DNA of 64,000 bases from Amphibalanus amphitrite (taxonomy: Eukaryota > Arthropoda > Thecostraca > Balanomorpha > Balanidae): assembly GCF_019059575.1 (NCBI RefSeq), contig NW_024881671.1:682001-746000 (forward strand), written 5' to 3'. Shown in pieces: positions 1 through 12,300 of the stretch. The position numbers were made by a program, and so were the translations under genes. Below the pieces are notes generated by a model. It was not told where the DNA came from, ran no database searches, and saw only the letters and a program-made list of their open reading frames with translations. Position 1 is the first letter of the stretch. Each line of letters opens with the position of its first letter.

Positions 1-190
1 TGAAGCATAGCCCGGCATCTCCGTCTGCTGAATCAGCACATTGCCACTCGACGATGATGGAGCAGCACCCAGAGGATGCTAATTTGAAGCCCTGCTGAAA
101 AAGCGTTGAAGCACAGTATGGGAAGGAAGAACCACTAGAATTGTCACTCTCTATTCTGGCACACTTGTTTTGTCGCCTTTGGTTACTCAC

Positions 191-385
191 GCTTGACACA
201 CTCGATCTGGGCGTTGCCGGTGAAGCCGAGCTCGCAGACGCAGAACGCCTTGTGGTTGGTCGGCCGGCAGAAGGCGTTGGCGCCGCACGGGCGCAGGCTG
301 CACGGGTCCACGCAGACGCCCTGGTGACACGTCTCGGAGCGGTCGCAGTCGCGGTCGGTGCCGCAGCGGGGCCGCGGCGACGGCA
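191..385 (-). CDS. dpy: dpy exon 45: DPY module, last exon in the window
   Basis: Sixty-five residues: a short Pro/Arg linker (VPSPRPR), [45 protein letters not shown]. The acceptor gtgcag (386-388) keeps phase 1; an alternative cctcag upstream would give phase 2 and break the frame. The donor GTGAGT at 185-190 leads off the window, so the gene continues leftwards. Confidence 0.88.
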
Positions 386-3300
386 CTGCACGGCACGGGC
401 TGAGGTCAACGGGCTGACCCGAACAGACGACAGGCGCGTGCCACATGCTGCGCCCGAGGGTCACCTTCACAGCAGGCATGGTAAATGTGGTATTGGAACA
501 CCGGGAACAACACTGCATAAATGTCAACAAAGAAAGTTATGATGTTGCATGTCGTGAAAGTGATTTAATGTTTAAATACTGCTGAATAAACGAAATGAAC
601 GATAAGGTAACGCGGTCGGGCATCTCATGTGACCTGTACTGCGGCGTGTGCCAATTTATGTGCTCACACATGCGAGTAAGCACGATTTGCAGTTGGATTT
701 ATGCTGCCAAAATGGCGTGCGTGTCTGAAACGCCACAGCGTCTCCAGCAAAGCGACGCCGTCTAAAATCATGCGTCCTGCATTCCTCGAGAAGAGCTGAG
801 ACTCGAATAGCAAACCACGATGCTGAATGGATCACGACAAGCTGAAGAGAAAACTGCCTAGCTAGCTGGAGCTACCGCGGCCGTAACGACATCGACAGCC
901 GCCTGACGCTCACGACAGTCAGGCTCCCGTCCAGGCAGCAGGCAAAACGCATGCCCAGACGCGATCGGACAGCACACCCAAGCATTCCGTGCCGGACTGA
1001 CCGTAGCTCCAGAATGCACGCTCCTCAGCGGCAGACCACAGACGTAGAGCACACCGTGCTACAGTGGCTAGAAGGAGAAATAGAAACCCAGCCCTGGCGA
1101 GACACAGCGTCTCGATAGTGAAGGAAGGTGGCGTCGGGGTGGTGCGTCAGGCGTCGGGTGCGTCAGTGCGTCAGACCGTCACCGCAGGCGGTTAGCGGAC
1201 GGGCCGTGTCGTGCGGCGTACCTGGGTCACACTGTTTAGAGGGCTCGCCATCGAATCCGTCGGGGCACGAGCATATGGCCCGGTGGTTGATGACGTCGCA
1301 GCTGGCCCGCAGGCCGCACGGCGCCGGCACTGCGAAGCAGGGACTGCGGCACCGGCTGTCGAGGCAGGCCTCGCTCAGCCGACACTGATCGTCTCCGCTG
1401 CACAGTCCAGGAACTGCCGGTCGGCCAGCCAAAATCGATTAGAGGGACCAGTCCAGCATCGCGTGATCTCGCATCGCATAAAATATTCAAACTATTTTAC
1501 AAATGGAATCGCGCCATTTCAAGAACTGAAATTCCGCTGGTAACTTCTGAGCATTTTTTGTGAGCGTGCTATTTTCGGAATCGGTAAGATTTGGAGACTT
1601 TATACCACGTCTCGTGATTCAACCGCGCGCCAATAGAGGAATTCTGAGAGCGTTGCTTACTGCGCGTGCACTGTCGCTCCGGGTCGCCGGTGTACCCGTC
1701 GGGACAGACGCAGCGGTCGTCGCGACAGCCGGCGTCCAGCCCGCACACGTTGCACGGCTGGCGGCACATCTGGCCGACGCAGCGCGTGCCGGCCGCACAG
1801 TCGCGGTCCGAGCGGCACTGGAGCTGCACGCAGCCGCGCGCCGGGTCGCCGGTGAAGCCGGCCGGACAGGCGCACACGGGCCGCCGCTGCTGCACGCGGC
1901 ACACCGCCGACGCCGGGCACGCGTCCTCCGTGCACGGGTTGGCGCAGACGCGCTCTATGCACGACAGGTCGGGCGGGCAGTCGGCGCTGCGCCGGCAGCT
2001 GGGCAGCGGCGAGCACCCGGTGGCCGCGTCGCCGCCGTAGCCCGGCCGACACCGGCACGTGGCCACGTGGTCGACGCCGCGGCACACGGCCGTCCGGTGG
2101 CACGGGTTGGCCGAGGCGCGGCACGCGCTCACGCAGTCGCCACTGACGCACTCCTCGTCGAAGGCGCAGTCGGTGTTGCGCATACAGCCGGCTGCGGCGG
2201 AATGACGTGTGAGCCGGTGAGTCCCGGTGGACCCAAAACAGCAGTTTCTGCTACGATAAAATTCCTTCTTTTGTGACAATTGAAAATTTGGTCATTAGAA
2301 ACTACACATGATCGGTCCAGAATTTTGCGCCACTGGTTTCAAAAGTGTGACTTTCTAGCATCCTGACTTTGATTAAATGATGCGTTGCGCATTAAAACAA
2401 AAACTTACTCGAAATAAAAGCGAGCTTGCGCTACTGGACTGGAGTGGTTATACCGTTTGTTCGGTTAGCGTGTTGGCGTTAGCGAGCGCACCTGGCAGGC
2501 AGAGTAGCAGCGGGTTCCCGTGGTAACCCTCCTTGCAGCGGCACTGCGCCACGTGGTTCTGGTTGTAGCATACGGCGTTGGTTCCACACGGGTTACCAAC
2601 GTCGCAAGGAAACTGGCAGTCGGCATCCACGCAGAACTGCGCGTCTGGGCAGTCCGAGTCGGCCAGACAGCCAACTGGGCGAGCGGTCAACGGGTCAGGT
2701 CAGGTCAGGTCAGCAGTCAATGATGTCATGTCATGTAACAGGCAGCGTGGTTACAGGTTAGCGCAATCGTTGCTAAAATGATGTAAGTTACCTTCCAGCA
2801 ATTGTTAACCCGCGCGGGGCTGGGGTCTCCAGCCGAACGCGCGGGGCTGGGGGGGGGGGGGGTAAATTTTACCCCCCCCCCTGTTATCTCCCAAACTAAT
2901 GGTCCGATTTGGAAAATTCAAACGCCAATCGAAAGCTCTCATCACGAACTACTAAAAACATGTACTTAATTTAAAGTTTGAGGTCAAGGTCAAGGTCAGG
3001 TCAAGGGTACAAATTGCAAGTTTCTACAGTATCGGCCTTGCACCGTAGTTGCCGAAGAATGAAGTCATGGACTGAGACTGATCGCCCAAAACGTGTTCTT
3101 AGGCTACCAAGACAATATTCGTTGCATACCATATTATTCAGAGGTCAAGGTCAAGGTCAGGTCAGGTCAGGTCAGGTCACCAAAAAACAAAATATAGAAA
3201 AGGGCATGTGCGACACATGTTTTATGGGTCATTTTACTCATAGAATTCAATAGGCACACTCAATAAGTGATATGGACCACCTCTGGATGAATTTCAGGTC

Positions 3301-6300
3301 GAGGTCAGGTCAAGGTCAGGTCAAGTGAGGTCAAATTTTGAAGTTGGTTGTTAAGGCCTAAAAAGGTGTCTATCTGATGCAGTTTTTCACGGCGAATCGA
3401 ATGGTGCTATTTTTGTTTCCGTACGAGGTCTAGAACTTCCAAAAAAGTCATTTTTCAAAAATTTTGTGTGTCGTGACGTCATAAAATTTTGAATAACTCC
3501 CACATTTTTGAACCGATTCTTCTAAAATTTGGTATGTAGGTGCACATAGACGACCACTCTGACATATATTCCGGTTTTTTCGATAGACTCAAAATTTTGG
3601 ATTTTATAATGATTTTCCCCAAAAAATCAGTTTTTGAAAAAATTTAGGCCAAAATCCAAAATTTTCAAAAAACCGAGATAGCCATTTGATAGACAAAGTA
3701 AAATTGCGTATAACCTTTTTTGTTACGTCTTGATTCCTTTAAAAATGAAGATGTTAGCGGCGTTTGAACTTTTGCCGTTTTTTAGGCGAAAATGGCGAAC
3801 ATGACGTCACTAAAACGTCAATTTCTCAAAAATTTTCCGACGGATTTCGCTCAAATTTTCAGGGAACGTGTAAAATTGATGTAAGAAAAGGTACTGAAAG
3901 TTTGGCGGCGCTGCGCGCCGCCGTTTTTGAGATATCGCAAAAATTCGCGAGGGGGGGTAAAATTTACCCCCCCCCCCAGCCCCGCGCGGGTTAAATATCG
4001 ATCAACGTTAAGGTCATGTAATAAGCAGCTGATGTTATTTGATAGCATCAAGTACTGTCTGTAAAAGTCCGTTAGCGAGTTGTCAGTGTCCGGCGACCGG
4101 CCGGCTGTCCTCCCCTCTAGTGTCCGTGCAACCATTTCAGTGTCCGGCGACCGGCCGGCTGTCCTCCCCTCTAGTGTCCGTGCAACCATTTCAGTCTCCC
4201 GTCAATGGTTTTGTTACAAAGCAGTCAAATGTCAAACATGTGTGAATGGAGCGGTTGAGGTCGGGCTGTCGGCCGGTCGCCGGGCCGCTTCTGCGGCGGT
4301 GGAGCCAGGTCTTACGTTCGTCCAGGAGGCACTCCCTCCTCGCGTCTCCGTGGGAGCCCGGCGGGCAGCGACACTGAGGGCGGTGCGCCCTCGTGTCGCA
4401 GAGCGCGTTCGGAGCGCACATGTTATCGAAGTCGCACGGGTTTTTACAGAGCGTGTCGTAGCAGACTTGGTTGTCGGGACAGTCGAGGTCCGAGGCGCAC
4501 GAGGGCGGCGCGGTGGGCCGCGCGGTGGGCGTCACAGGCCGCTCTGTCGGGTCAGACAGCAGGACAGCGAGCGTAAGAGAGCGACGGCGACACGGGCAGG
4601 CACACACGGACGACCCAGGGCCGGCGAAAGACGCCGCCTCTGGAGAGGTTCTCTGAAACTCGCCGGCGTCAGATGCGGAAGAAGACGGCAGCTCTGCTCA
4701 AGACGAAGACGGACTGGGGCGGCTGAAGAGGCGTGCTGTTAGTATGGTAGAAGCTGTCAGAGGACTGCAGGTGGGTTAGCTCGGGTGGGGCGCTGTAGCT
4801 ACCTTGTGGGGTGCACCCGACGCTCGGGTCACCCATGTGACCGGGCGGGCACCTACAGAGCGGCCGGTGCCGGTGCACGGAACAGACGGCGGCCGGGCCG
4901 CAGGGGCGCAACTCGCGGCACGGCTCCCGGCAGACGGCAGACAGACACGCCAGCGAGGCGGCACACTCCGAGTCGGAGCGACACGCGTCGCCGGCAGCGG
5001 CCGGGGGTGCCGTGGCGGGGGCGGGGGTGCTCAGGATGCTGGGCCCGTCAGTGGTGGTCACCGAACCGTCGACGACCGTCGGGCGTCCCTCGTCGGGAGG
5101 CTCACGGCTCTCGACAACCGCCGTGGACGTTGTGTTTGTTCCGTATCCTACTTCGACAATTATCTCGATTGGAGGGCGTGTGCCATTCGTTGGGATGATC
5201 GGAGCTGGCGTTGTTGTCTCCGTCGTTGCCTCAGTCCCTGCCTGGGTCTGTTGTGTGACAGGGGAGACCGTTACATATTCTCCTCCAGTGGATGTCACAC
5301 TTTCAGTCGTGTTTTCCTCTACGATCGTGGGCAGTGTCACCGCCACAGCAGCTGTCTCATTCACCAGATCCTGCGGAGCGAGCACCTCATCCCTCTCGGG
5401 GACCACAAGCACCACGTTGGTGACAACACTGCCGTCTTCGCCGCCACTGCTGCCTGGGGCGGTCGGCCGGAGGGTGTAGGCAGGCTCACCATCAGCACCA
5501 GACAGGGGTGTGGTGAGAACAGGCAGTGGCGTCGAACCGTCCGAGGACGGGCTAGTGACTGTGGTGGCTGTTCCTGGTTGACTTGTCGGAGTCTGGCCAT
5601 CGGTTGTCGGTGATGTGGTGCCTCCAGTGACGGAATCAGAGGTGTCTGATGTGACACCAGTCGCAGCTGCTGTGGTCTGAGACGTCGCACGTGCAGGCGT
5701 CGTAGATGTCACCGTGTCAGTGGCAGTAGCTGTGGTCTGTGATGTAATGCCAGTGGATGATGTGGACGTGCCAGCATCAGTTTCTGTCGGGGTTGTCTGC
5801 GACGTAACGCTAACGGGTGGTTTTGGGGTGACGTCAGTGGCTGCGGTGACGGTGGTCTGTGCTGTTACCGCCGGTGATGCGGTAGAAATGTCGCTATCAA
5901 TGCCATCACTGGTGGTCTGTGATGGCACCCCAGGTGATGTAGGCGTGGTGATGCCAGCAGTGCCTGAAGAAGTGGCTTGTGATTCCACTCCGGGTGATTG
6001 GGTAGAAGTGACGCCAGTAATTCCAATAATTGTGGTCTGTGATGTCACATCAGGTGATACTGTAGACGATGCATCATCAATGCCCGGTGCTTTTGTAGAC
6101 GCTTGGCCATCAATGCCCGGTGATGCAGTAGACGGCACGCCATCAATACCGGGTGTTTTTGTAGACGGCACGCCATCAATAACAGGTGATGTAGAAGGCA
6201 CGCCATCAATATCAGGTGATGTATACGGCACGCCATCAATGTCGGGTGCTTTTGTAGACGACACGCCCTCAACGCTCGGCAATGCTGTAGATGGCCCGCC

Positions 6301-9300
6301 ATCAATGTCGGGTGCTTTTGTAGACGACACGCCCTCAACGCTCGGCAATGCTGTAGATGGCACGCCATCAATGCCGGGTGCTTTTGTAGACGGTACGCCA
6401 TCAATGCCGGGCGATACTGTAGATGACACGCCACCAATGCCCGGTGATACTGTAGACGGCACGCCATCAATGCCGGGTGCTTTTGTGGACGACACGCCAT
6501 CAATGTCGGGTGATACAGTAGATGGCACGCCATCAATGCCGGGTGATACTGTAGACGGCATGCCATTGATGCTGGGTGTTTTTGTAGACGCTTGGACCTC
6601 AATGCCGAGTGGTACAGTGGATGGCATGCCATCAATGCCGGGTGTTTTTGTAGACGGCACGCCATCAATGCCGGGTGCCCCTGTAGACGGCACACCGTCA
6701 ATGCCAGTGTTGGAGATCGGTGAATTGACTGAAGGTGGTGTCGGAGTCAAGTCATCAGTTGCAGTGCTCTGTGATGCTCCTCCAGGTGTTGGGGTGTACG
6801 AGTCGCCACTAGTTTCAACATCAGTCGTCTGTGATGTGATTGATGGCGATGTAGAAGTAACACCAGCGATGACAGCATCAGTAGTTTCTGATGTCACGCT
6901 AGGGAATGATGTGGACGATTCGCTGTCAACTACCGCATCAGTGGTCTGTGATGTTACTCGAGCAGGAGGCGCAGGCGTGACGCTATTGATTCCGTCACCA
7001 GTGGTCTTTGATACTACACCAGTTGATGATGTGGACGTCACGACATTTATGTTAGTGTCAGTGGTCTGTGATGGCACGGGAGAGGAGGGTGTAGAAGTGA
7101 CACCGTCAGTTGCAGTTCCCGTGGTCGTTGATGTCACTTCAGGCGCCGGCTTAGACGTCGTGACGCTATCAGTGCCAGAAATGGTGGTTCCTGACGTAAC
7201 GTCAGGTAGTGACGTGGACGTGCTGCCGCCGATGCTAGTACTGGTTGTCTGTGATGTTACGTCAGTAGGTGGTGTGGAAGTGGCACCTCCAGTGGTGGAC
7301 TCTGGCGTCACACGGCCTGGAGATGTTGATGTCGTTTGCTCAATGCCAACATCAGTGCTAGTTGCTGTTGCAATAGTGGATGGTGTTGAAGTCACACCAC
7401 CTGTTTCAGTTATATTGGCTTGCGATACCACTGTTGTAGATTGCGTTGAAGTAATACCATCTATTTCAGCAACAGTACTCGGTGATGTCTCGCCATTAGT
7501 CGTTGTAAGAGTGACATCAGTGAGAGTTTCTGTGGTTTGTGATGTCGCGGCAGGTCGCGATGTAGAAGTTGCCCCAACATCCGTAGTACTATTGGGCTCG
7601 TCGGGTGGCACTGTAAACGATTCGCTGCCATTAGTAGTCTTCGATGCCGTACCACTTGGTGGTGTGGTAGTGACAGCGTCAGTTGCGCTCTCTGTGGTCA
7701 GTGAGGTTACGCGAGCAGGAGGCGCGGACGTTGCGCTGCCGGTCTCGACATCAGTGGTCTCTGATGTTACACCAATTGCTGTTGTAGATGTGATATCAAC
7801 GTTGGTATCAGTAGTCACTGATGGCAGGGCAGAAGAGGGCTTACGGGTGACACCATCAGCTGCAGTTCCAGTGGTCGTTGATGCCAAGTCAGGCAAGGTC
7901 GTAGGAGTGCCGCCGACAGTGCCAGCACTGGTGGTCTGTAATGTCATGTCAGTTGTTTGTGCAGACGTGCCATCATCAGTTCCACTAACGGTGGTCTCCG
8001 AGGTAACTGTAGCGGGTGGTGCAGAAGTTACTGCATCGATTCCCGTGGCGGTGATCGGGGTTGTCACAGCTACGGACGGCGTGGAATCGCCACGGATCCC
8101 AGTAGCAGTGGTTTGAGGTGTTCCAGAGGCAGCTGATTCAGTGGTTACGCGCTCAGTCCCAGCGTCAGGTGTCTGTGATGTCACATCGGAAGCTGGTGTG
8201 GATGTGCTGCCGCCAGTTTGCGTATCTATCACTGTTGACGGGACGGTGTACGTGTATGTCGATGGTGTCTCAGTGGTGGGATCGCTGGAGCTCTCTAAGC
8301 CATCGTCATCATCCCTGACGGCATCCCCGCTCGTCTGAGCGATGGGTCCCGTGCCCTCTGGTACCGGCGTGGCACTACCCTCCTCCTGGTAGGCAGTGTC
8401 GGTAGGTGACCGTTCTGTGTCTGCGGGAGTGGGGAGGGTGGAAGCGATGGCCTCTTCCTCCCCACCAGACACGGTTGGTGCAGAGCTGCTCTCCACGGCA
8501 GTTGTACCGATCACAGGAATGCCATCGGGAGGTGTCCTGTTTTCTGGAGAACCCTCGGATGTAACCGGCGAAGTTCCGGTGGAAGTGGGCGACTTAGTGG
8601 GCGAAGCCGTCTTGACCTGCGTAGGCATCGCTGTCGAAGGGAAGGCAGTACTCCCGCCGTCTGGCTGTTCTGGGACCTGAGTGGCAGGGATCCTCGTTTG
8701 AGTCTTCTGGACCTCTGCAGGCGCCTTAGTGGTGGACTGAGAGGTCTCCGTTTGATTCTTCTGGACCTCTGCAGGTGTCTCTGTAACCGTGGCCTGAGGG
8801 GTCTCCGTTTGAGTCTTCTGGACCTTTGCAGGGGCCTCTGTCGTCGTGACCTGAGGGGTCTCTGTTTTGCTCCTTTGATCTTCCTTAGGGGCCTTGGTGA
8901 CCGTGGCCTGAGGGGTCTCCGTTTTACTCTTTTGATCTTCCACAGGGGCCACTGTGATCGTTGCCTGAGTGACGCCTGTTTGGGTCTGCTGTTCCTCCAC
9001 AATCTTTACTGTATTCTGAGGTGTCTCAGTCTGAGTGTTCTCTACAGGCGTGGTAGTGGTAGTGACCTTTGAGGTCTCTGTTTTACTCTTCTCGACCTCT
9101 GTAGGTGCTTCCGTGGTGGCGACCTGAGGGGCCTCCGTCTGACTCTTCAGGACCTCTGCAGGCGCGTCTGTGGCCGCTGTGGTCTGAGTGACGTCTGTCT
9201 GAGGGCCGGGAGCCGTCTGCCCCCCGTCACTGGGCGTGGACCGGCTGGACGCCGGCGGAACGGTGACCGGCTGAGCGGGCCCGGGACCGGGGGACGGGTC

Positions 9301-12300
9301 GAAGGTGGTCGGGGTTGGGACGGATGGCGTATATGCAGGGGAGTCGACGGTGGTGGAGCCGAGCGGCGCCTCTGTAGAACTCGAGTCGTCTGAAATACAG
9401 TGACCCTCCTGAGACCAGTGATGGAGCAACACCTCACAGCTAGACCTATCTATGCTCCGAGCGACTTCTGATCATCCCCAATCAGGTGGTCTGACCATTT
9501 AAATCTCTACCAACCATCTACACGTAAAGCCGATTCTGTCACACTACAAAGCATCGACATCTATCTAGCTGCAGCTGCACAGCGCTGTGCCTGCGGAGAA
9601 GGCGGCGCGGTACCTACCGAGGCCGGCGGCGGGCCTGCGGCAGCCGGTCATCGGGTCGCCGCGCGTGCCCGGCGGACACAGGCAGAGCGGCCGGTGCCGG
9701 ATCACGCGGCACGTGGCGCCCGGCCCGCAACGGCACGGGTCCACGCAGCGGCCGGCCACGCACGCCAGGCTGGCGGCGCAGTCGTCCTGGCGTCGGCAGG
9801 CGGCCGTCGGCGCCACGGGCACCACGGGCCGCAGAGTGGGCGTCGGCGGACGGCGCGTCGGCACGCCCGTCTCGCCTGCAGGCCGTTAGTGGTCAGTGCG
9901 GGACGGGGTCGGTGAGAGGGCCGCGAGCTCGGCAGAGACATGGCTGGCTTCGAATCGGAGTTGTGGCTCCAAAATTCCAGTGGCAAATATGCAGTGTTCC
10001 ATTTTTGGGAATTTTGGGTGGAAAATCACACCTAATGGGCAAAATATTTTCATCCCCAAAACCAGGTAAATTCGAATTCTTTCATCTTTGAAAAACGCTC
10101 AACGCATGCTCAACAATGAACAGCCAGATTACCAGATACACCTAGCAGCGCCACAGTTAGAACTTACAGGTTTGCTACATAATGCATAATTTCCATGAAA
10201 AAAGATGCTACATCAAGGCACAAACCCAACAACTCACCCTGACTGACAACGAAAGAAAATAACCTTGCACACTTCCAGCTGTTAATAACAAATATGCGTT
10301 GAATGACCTTGATCACCTCAACTGTTTGTAAAAACCAGGCTTGTGTTCTGAATAAATGCTTTTGGATATTCATAACAACTATTATTGGTGGTTTGCTGCC
10401 AACGCAAAACGGATGAGCCGCTGCTTGCGCAAATTAAACACTACCTCTGCAATTCGCTTTTGACTAAGTTACGCAGGATACGCCTACAAAATTTTCATCT
10501 TTGGACCCGCAGTCAGCTGGGCACACCCTGGCACACCCTAGGGATGAATTTAAAACTTGGTGGGCTATAACTTGTTTCATATACAAAATAGGGTTATAAG
10601 ACCGATACCGATTTATTCTACATTCATTTCTGATCCTATTGTATCAATTACACCACAAATTATGTCCGTCAATGGCTTCTAGAAGACTTTAAAGCTCGAT
10701 GCGTCGGGCCTGGCAGAGGTCCAAGATGAGAAAAGCCACCCTGCGCACACCCTAGGGATGAATTTAAAACTCCGCGGGCTCTGGCTGGTTTCATAGGTAA
10801 AATAATGTTTTGAGACCGATCCCAATTTATTCTGCGTTTATTTCTGATCCTATCGCATCAATTTCGCCACAAATTATGTCCGTCAATGGCTTCTAGAGGA
10901 CTTTAAAGCTCGAGGCGTCGCGCCTGGTAGAGGTCCAAGATGAGAAAAGCCACCCTGGGCACACCCCAGGGCTGTCTCATCCCTATCTCCGTAACGTGTC
11001 GTGTGCGACCAATGACGTCACGGCATTGCGGCGTTCTGATTGGGCGGCAGCTCTGAATCGCCCGACTGGTGGTCCCCGCTCGACAAGCGCACGTGCGCCG
11101 ACTAGACATTTGTAGTGGCATTGACGGCAGAAAAAGTGAGGTAATGCAGAGCTCTGAATATACTTGAATAGAGTCTAAGCCGTTAGTAATACGTAAAAAC
11201 GTCAGATAGGTTTCTTGTTCGTCTTGATTTGAGCTTTTATGTGATATAACTTTTACCTTGGTGTCGAGGTTGGCAGCTATGTGGGAGAGCCCTAAAGTTG
11301 GGTCATTTTCCATAGGATTGCATTACAGCCGTCCGACCCTTCGTACCTGTGACGTCACGGAAATCGCTGCTTCGGCCTAATGAGCATACCTTCTATATAG
11401 GGCCTTGGGCACACCCTAGGGATGAATCTAAAACTCCGCGGGCTCTGGCTGGTTTCATAGGCAAAATAATGTTTTGAGACCGATACTTATTTATTCTGCG
11501 TTCTTTTCTGATCATATTATATCAATTTCACCACAAATTATTAACGTTATTAGTTTTTAGATGTCTTTGAAACTCGAGGCGTCGGGTCGGGCAGGGGTTC
11601 AAGATGACTGACATGCCACCCTGGCACACCCTAGGGATGAATATGAAACTCTGTGGACTCTGGCAGGTTTCATACGCGAAATGAGGTTATAAGACCGGTA
11701 ATGATGTATTTTACGTTAATTTCTCATGCTTTTGCAATAATCTTACCGCCAATTATTCATTTCAATTAGTTTCTAGAGGTTTTTAAACACGAAGCGTTCG
11801 GCCGAGGGAAAGCCAAGACGAGTGAAAGGATACCTTGGCACACCTCTAGGGATAAATTTAAGATACGGTATCCCCAGATCTGCCCAATACATGTTCTGAA
11901 GCTGGTAGATGGGATTAAGAAGGCTCTAGCTTTTTAATAAATTATCCCTCGCCCGTATGGGGGGGGGGGGGGTCGAACGAACCACCCCCCTCGTTTTTTC
12001 GAGAATAACTCGCGTAAAAAGCGGCCGATCGGGACGACACTTTCAGGACCCTCGAGTCAATTAATTGGACACCTACTCTGAAATCTCATATTCCTGACCC
12101 AAATGACCTTTGACCTGTGACCTATTTCTTGAGGCCATGTTTGGCCGGAATCGCGATTCGGCGTATGTCGGCTCGCATTATATCCTGTTGTCCTGATCAG
12201 CGATGCCCTCCGTTCCGTTGCAGTTGCTCTGATCAGTGATCACTGATGCCCTCCGTTCTGTTGCGGGTGCTCTGATCACTGATCACTGATCAGTGACGCT

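Larger units (their letters stand above)
2675..4315 (-). other. dpy intron 41, mostly a TTAA hairpin element
   Basis: Holds CTGAC/AGGTC pentamers next to the exon 42 acceptor, a complete foldback element (2805-3994) and a 54-bp duplication (4087-4194). No coding potential. Confidence 0.8.

Noticed and set aside
858-1052. Minus-strand open frame with six cysteines between exons 44 and 45
   Set aside because: Cysteine spacing does not fit EGF or DPY modules and no convincing splice pair was seen; exons 44 and 45 already join in frame.
2694-2712. AGGTCAGGTCA near exon 42 as part of copy A
   Set aside because: It lies about 100 bp outside the TTAA boundary and works better as part of the splice acceptor region.
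5714-8116. 800-codon plus-strand open frame (Val/Asp/Thr-rich)
   Set aside because: It is the antisense of the repetitive Thr/Ser exon 40. Low-complexity codons leave no stops on the other strand; no start context or domain.
10903-11313. 136-codon minus-strand open frame
   Set aside because: It spans the junction between the 214-bp repeat and an insertion; no recognisable domain.
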